A stretch of 64,000 bases of DNA from Archangiaceae bacterium (GTDB lineage Bacteria; Myxococcota; Myxococcia; Myxococcales; Myxococcaceae): NCBI GenBank assembly GCA_016714225.1, contig JADJNS010000022.1, positions 62,001-126,000 of the forward strand. Reading direction: 5' to 3'. Under the pieces are notes generated by a model. The model searched no databases. It saw only the letters and a list, made by a program, of their open reading frames with translations, and was not told the origin of the DNA. Positions within the stretch are counted from its first letter, which is position 1; each line of letters starts with the position of its first letter. The translations under genes and the position numbers were made by a program. Positions 61,120 through 64,000 of the stretch are shown piece by piece.

Positions 61120-61640
61120 GACCCGGCGCGCTCTGCGCAGCCGCGCTCGTCGCGCTCGGCGCCTGCGCGCACGTGCCCGACCCCGAAGAGCGGGTGGTTC
61201 CCACGCTCGCCACCGCGCTCTCGGCGCTGCCCGATCGCCCGATCAACGCCGACCGGCTGCCCAAGCACGAGCTGTTCGGCAAGGTGGTGATGGTCAGCTT
61301 CATCGCCACCTGGTGCTTTCCCTGCGTGGCCGACCTGCCGGTGATGGCCAAGCTGCAGCAAGAGCTCGGGCCGAAGGGCTACGTCACCATCGCGGTGGGA
61401 ATGGATCTCGAGGGCCCCAAGGTGCTGCGGCCCTTCGCCGAGCAGTACGCGCTGCCGTACCCGCTGGTGTGGGCGAGCGACGAGCTGCGCGCCGGGCAGA
61501 CCGTGTTCGGCCGGGTGAACGAGCTGCCCACCCGCTTTCTCTTCGCGCGCGACGGCTCGCTCGCGCTCGCGTTCTCGGGAGTGGCCGACCCCCAGGCGCT
61601 GATCACCGCGGTGCAGAAGGTGGTCGAGGCCCGGCCCTGA
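61116..61640 (+). CDS. TlpA-like thioredoxin lipoprotein
   Basis: A 174-residue lipoprotein. The TTG at 61116 overlaps the Fur stop (TTGA) and starts a signal peptide ending VALGA-CAHVPD. The thioredoxin fold shows VVMVSFIATWCFPCVADLPV (redox CxxC, about residue 70) and the cis-Pro in NELPTRFLFARDGS. It probably catalyses disulfide or peroxide chemistry in the periplasm. Being coupled to fur, it may be co-regulated with metal or oxidative stress; that is inference. Confidence 0.85.
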   Translation: MRPGALCAAALVALGACAHVPDPEERVVPTLATALSALPDRPINADRLPKHELFGKVVMVSFIATWCFPCVADLPVMAKLQQELGPKGYVTIAVGMDLEGPKVLRPFAEQYALPYPLVWASDELRAGQTVFGRVNELPTRFLFARDGSLALAFSGVADPQALITAVQKVVEARP

Positions 61641-61643
61641 GCG

Positions 61644-63659
61644 TCAGCGCCCGGCGGCCGCGGGCGCCACGTTGCCCGCGGTGAGGCCTTCTCCGCAGCG
61701 GCCGCTCGATTCGCTGGGCGCCACCACCCGCGCCCGTCCCGCCGCGAACGACGAGAGAAAGCAGCGGTACTGGTACTTGGTGTCGGGGGTCTGAAAGACG
61801 ATCTCGTGGCCGTCTTGAAAGCCGTCGCCGTCGCGCTGCACCACCGCCGCGGTGCTCTGGCTGCCGTCGTCGTGGGTGACGTTCGCCTCGACCGGGTACG
61901 CGCGAACACCGCGCTTGCGCAAGCCGGCCACGTCTGAGTACGGGGTGTAGCCCAAGAGCTCGGGCGAGCGCCGGTCGAGCTCGTCGCCGGCCAGATCCAA
62001 CCCCAGGGCCAGCGACGCCGCGTTGGCCATGGGCGGGAGAATGTAGTGGTCGACCACGCCCTGGAACATCAGCACGCTGGCCTTCGACAGGTGCCCGTAG
62101 AGCGGCGGGTCGGCGGGCTCGAGCGCCCACTGCAGCATCGAGAGGGCGGGGTCACCCTGGGTCATGCGGTAACCGCGAAAGGTGTAGCCGAACGAGAGCT
62201 CGATCAGCATGCGCACCGGCAGCGGCTTCTGCTTGTGCAAGAGGTTGGCGATGAAGCTGCCGCCCGAGCCGCTCAAGATCGCCGCCTTGAAGCGCGGCTC
62301 GTAGGCCATCGCCAGCGGCGCGATGGTGGCGCCCATCGAGTGGCCGAACAGGGCGAGCTTCTCTGCGTCGAGGTGCGCCTTCGAGGTGCCGCTGCAGCCG
62401 CGGGCGTCGACGGTCAGCTGCTCGACCAGGCGCGCGGTGAGCACCAGCTCGGCCGCCGACTGGCGAATGTTGTCGCGAATCGCCTTGGGGTTGTCGAGGT
62501 TGAAGACCAGGAACTGCTCGTCTTTGCCCCAGGGGTTGCGCAGCCCGCCCAGCGGCCCGTCGACCATCACCGCGGCGAAGCCGGCGCGCGCGAACTCGAG
62601 CGCCGGCCCGCTGCCCGGCTGCGCCCCCGCACGGGCGCTCGCGGCGCCATGGTCGATGAGCGGCCGGTCTCCCCCGCCGCCGGTGCGCACGAAGACCACG
62701 GTGGGGTAGCCGCCGGGCGGCATCGGGGTGCGCGGCAGGGTGACGAAGATGCGGGCCCGCTCGTACCGCTGGCGAATCGGCACCCCGCGGGCGTCGAACG
62801 CCCAGGTGCCGCCCTCGACGTACGGCGGGGTGCCCGACTGGTAGTTGGGCATGTCGACGGTCGACCGGTAGACGCAGAACTCGTCGTAGTTCTCGACCGG
62901 CTCGAGCGGGGCGTTGAGCACCGGGTGCTCTTTGAGCAGCGCCTGCTGCACCGCCTCCATCGCGCGCCGTGGAGCGTCGGTGCGGAACACCGCGATGGCC
63001 GCCGCGCCGCGCACCAGCGGCAGCGCCCGGCGCAGCTCGGCCAGCGCGCGCGGGTGCAGGCCCTTCGGCACGCCGCCCCGCTCGAGCGTGCGCAGGGTCT
63101 CACTGACGCCGATCGGCTTGCCCCAGGCGTCGCGCACCCGGGTGGTGACCACCGCGACGTACAGCGCCGACTCGCGCAGCGGCACGCCCTGGTACGGCAC
63201 CAGGCTCAAGAGGTTCGGAGCGCCGAAGCGGCCGCCGTTGAAGGCCAGGGCGACGTCGATGGGGGCGCGCTCCTGCCGCTCGACGTCGATCAGGTACACG
63301 CTCGAGTCGGCCTTCAGGCTCGCCGCGGCGGTGGGCGGCAGCGAGCTGCGATCGAGCTCGTCGGTGGCCGAGAAGAACACCCCGGCGGTGGTCGAGAAGC
63401 CGCGCGCGTCGGTGGCGATCTGCATCAGCGCGGCGTCGATGAACCCCACGCTGCCCATGCCGGGGAAGCCCGAGAGATCGATGCGGTCACCCGCGACGCG
63501 CAGGTCTTCGTTGGGGAAGGGCGCCGCGAAGAAGTCGGGGCGGGTGTAGTCCATTCGCAGGGTGGTGACCGCTTCGGGGGGGCGCAGCAAGTGCGCGCAG
63601 CCCGACACCAGCGAGCCCCCGACGACCGCCGCCGCCGCCACCACCTGCTGCCACCGCAT
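61644..63659 (-). CDS. Large alpha/beta-hydrolase lipoprotein
   Basis: A 671-residue lipoprotein. The signal peptide ends SLVSG-CAHLLRPP. A beta-rich N-terminal domain of about 300 residues precedes an alpha/beta-hydrolase core with PTVVFVRTGGGGDRPLID (oxyanion region) and the nucleophile elbow LALFGHSMGATIAPLAMA. The late LMFQGVVDHYILPPMANAAS likely carries the acid (Asp), and NVTHDDGSQ the His. It is probably a surface-exposed esterase or lipase, as in several myxobacterial secreted hydrolases. It converges with the TlpA-like gene 3 bp away. Confidence 0.88.
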   Translation of the reverse strand: MRWQQVVAAAAVVGGSLVSGCAHLLRPPEAVTTLRMDYTRPDFFAAPFPNEDLRVAGDRIDLSGFPGMGSVGFIDAALMQIATDARGFSTTAGVFFSATDELDRSSLPPTAAASLKADSSVYLIDVERQERAPIDVALAFNGGRFGAPNLLSLVPYQGVPLRESALYVAVVTTRVRDAWGKPIGVSETLRTLERGGVPKGLHPRALAELRRALPLVRGAAAIAVFRTDAPRRAMEAVQQALLKEHPVLNAPLEPVENYDEFCVYRSTVDMPNYQSGTPPYVEGGTWAFDARGVPIRQRYERARIFVTLPRTPMPPGGYPTVVFVRTGGGGDRPLIDHGAASARAGAQPGSGPALEFARAGFAAVMVDGPLGGLRNPWGKDEQFLVFNLDNPKAIRDNIRQSAAELVLTARLVEQLTVDARGCSGTSKAHLDAEKLALFGHSMGATIAPLAMAYEPRFKAAILSGSGGSFIANLLHKQKPLPVRMLIELSFGYTFRGYRMTQGDPALSMLQWALEPADPPLYGHLSKASVLMFQGVVDHYILPPMANAASLALGLDLAGDELDRRSPELLGYTPYSDVAGLRKRGVRAYPVEANVTHDDGSQSTAAVVQRDGDGFQDGHEIVFQTPDTKYQYRCFLSSFAAGRARVVAPSESSGRCGEGLTAGNVAPAAAGR

Positions 63660-63814
63660 GACGCCCGCCCTGCTGACCCGAATTCTCGCTCGAGCCGTTC
63701 GACCCTCGCCCGCAAGAATTCACCTGCGGGGAGCAGGGCGCAACGGAGCCGATGTGGGGTTACCGGCCCGTGCGTGTGGGCGCGGGCTCGACGCCGTGCG
63801 GCGTGACTTCAGTG

Positions 63815-64000
63815 CTACTTCTTCTTGGGGGCCGCCTCGGCCACCTTGAAGTTCGCGTCGAGCAGCTGCTTCGCCATGCCCTTGGTGCGCTCGAAGGGCG
63901 ACTTGTCGGCGATGACGTTGAGCGCCTCTTTGGCCTCTTTGGTCTTCACGTCGTCGAGCAGCCCGAGCAGGCGCATCTTCACGTCGAGCGAGGCGCCCTT
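63815..64000 (-). CDS. C-terminal fragment of a helical protein, 5' end outside the window
   Basis: The last 61 residues of a gene that runs in from the right edge: a charged helical stretch (DVKMRLLGLLDDVKTKEAKE, then ALNVIADKSPFERTKGMAKQ) ending EAAPKKK before a TAG at 63815. The pattern of short amphipathic helices resembles HEAT or Ser/Thr-kinase accessory repeats, but too little is seen to assign a family. No gene was found between 63660 and 63814. Confidence 0.7.
   Translation of the reverse strand, partial: KGASLDVKMRLLGLLDDVKTKEAKEALNVIADKSPFERTKGMAKQLLDANFKVAEAAPKKK

Overview
The window is one 64 kb stretch of a high-GC (about two thirds G+C by eye) chromosome, almost certainly from a myxobacterium or close relative (Myxococcota). 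The evidence is a 6-phosphofructokinase gene followed 10 bp later by a Pkn4-like Ser/Thr kinase gene (the pfk-pkn4 pair known from Myxococcus xanthus), an FHA-GAF-AAA+ sigma-54 activator, many Cys-rich or regulatory-like lipoproteins, a giant ASH-repeat/vWA lipoprotein, two PilZ proteins and frequent GTG/TTG starts. No phage, insertion sequence, plasmid or CRISPR locus was seen. It reads as core chromosome.

Layout. 1-5.3 kb (minus): the end of a nucleotide-transporter-like protein, then a TgpA transglutaminase, DUF58 and MoxR operon. 5.5-7.1 kb: mutL. 7.2-9.9 kb (plus): a compact, unrecognised five-gene run (49-aa ORF, coiled coil, outer-membrane barrel, membrane-anchored coiled-coil/TPR protein, small membrane protein). 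10-20.4 kb (mostly minus): two lipoproteins, the sigma-54 activator, a membrane protein, pkn4, pfk and small envelope proteins. 20.5-27.8 kb (plus): lepA, lepB, a DUF4845-like protein, pyrB, a dihydroorotase homologue without its metal-binding HxH, carA and an unknown gene. 27.8-33.5 kb: two PilZ genes, a metallophosphatase, a lipoprotein, psd, a thioredoxin, miaA, a TPR protein and tRNA-Leu(CAA). 34-40.4 kb: a DEAD-box helicase, the 1007-aa ASH/vWA lipoprotein, an RsmB-like methyltransferase, a coiled coil and tRNA-Ala(GGC). 40.4-46.4 kb: a czcCBA metal efflux operon with a Cys-rich small leader gene. 46.6-64 kb: FKBP, class I aldolase, TolC and MlaC, two CHRD lipoproteins plus glgB, a PHP phosphoesterase, FmdB, a Fur regulator, a TlpA-like lipoprotein and a hydrolase lipoprotein.

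How parts fit together. pfk/pkn4, the FbaB aldolase and GlgB belong to glycolysis and glycogen metabolism, which myxobacteria tie to development through Pkn4. pyrB, the pyrC-like gene and carA overlap end to start and form a pyrimidine operon. The czc genes are a tripartite RND exporter whose transmembrane motif is of the Co/Zn/Cd class.

A major caveat: many clearly conserved genes (lepA, lepB, pyrB, miaA, pfk, pkn4 and others) are interrupted by one- or two-base frameshifts, dense between about 14.6 and 24.5 kb and mostly absent elsewhere. Several are essential housekeeping genes, so these are most likely sequencing or assembly indels, and the genes are annotated as whole loci with the shifts noted.
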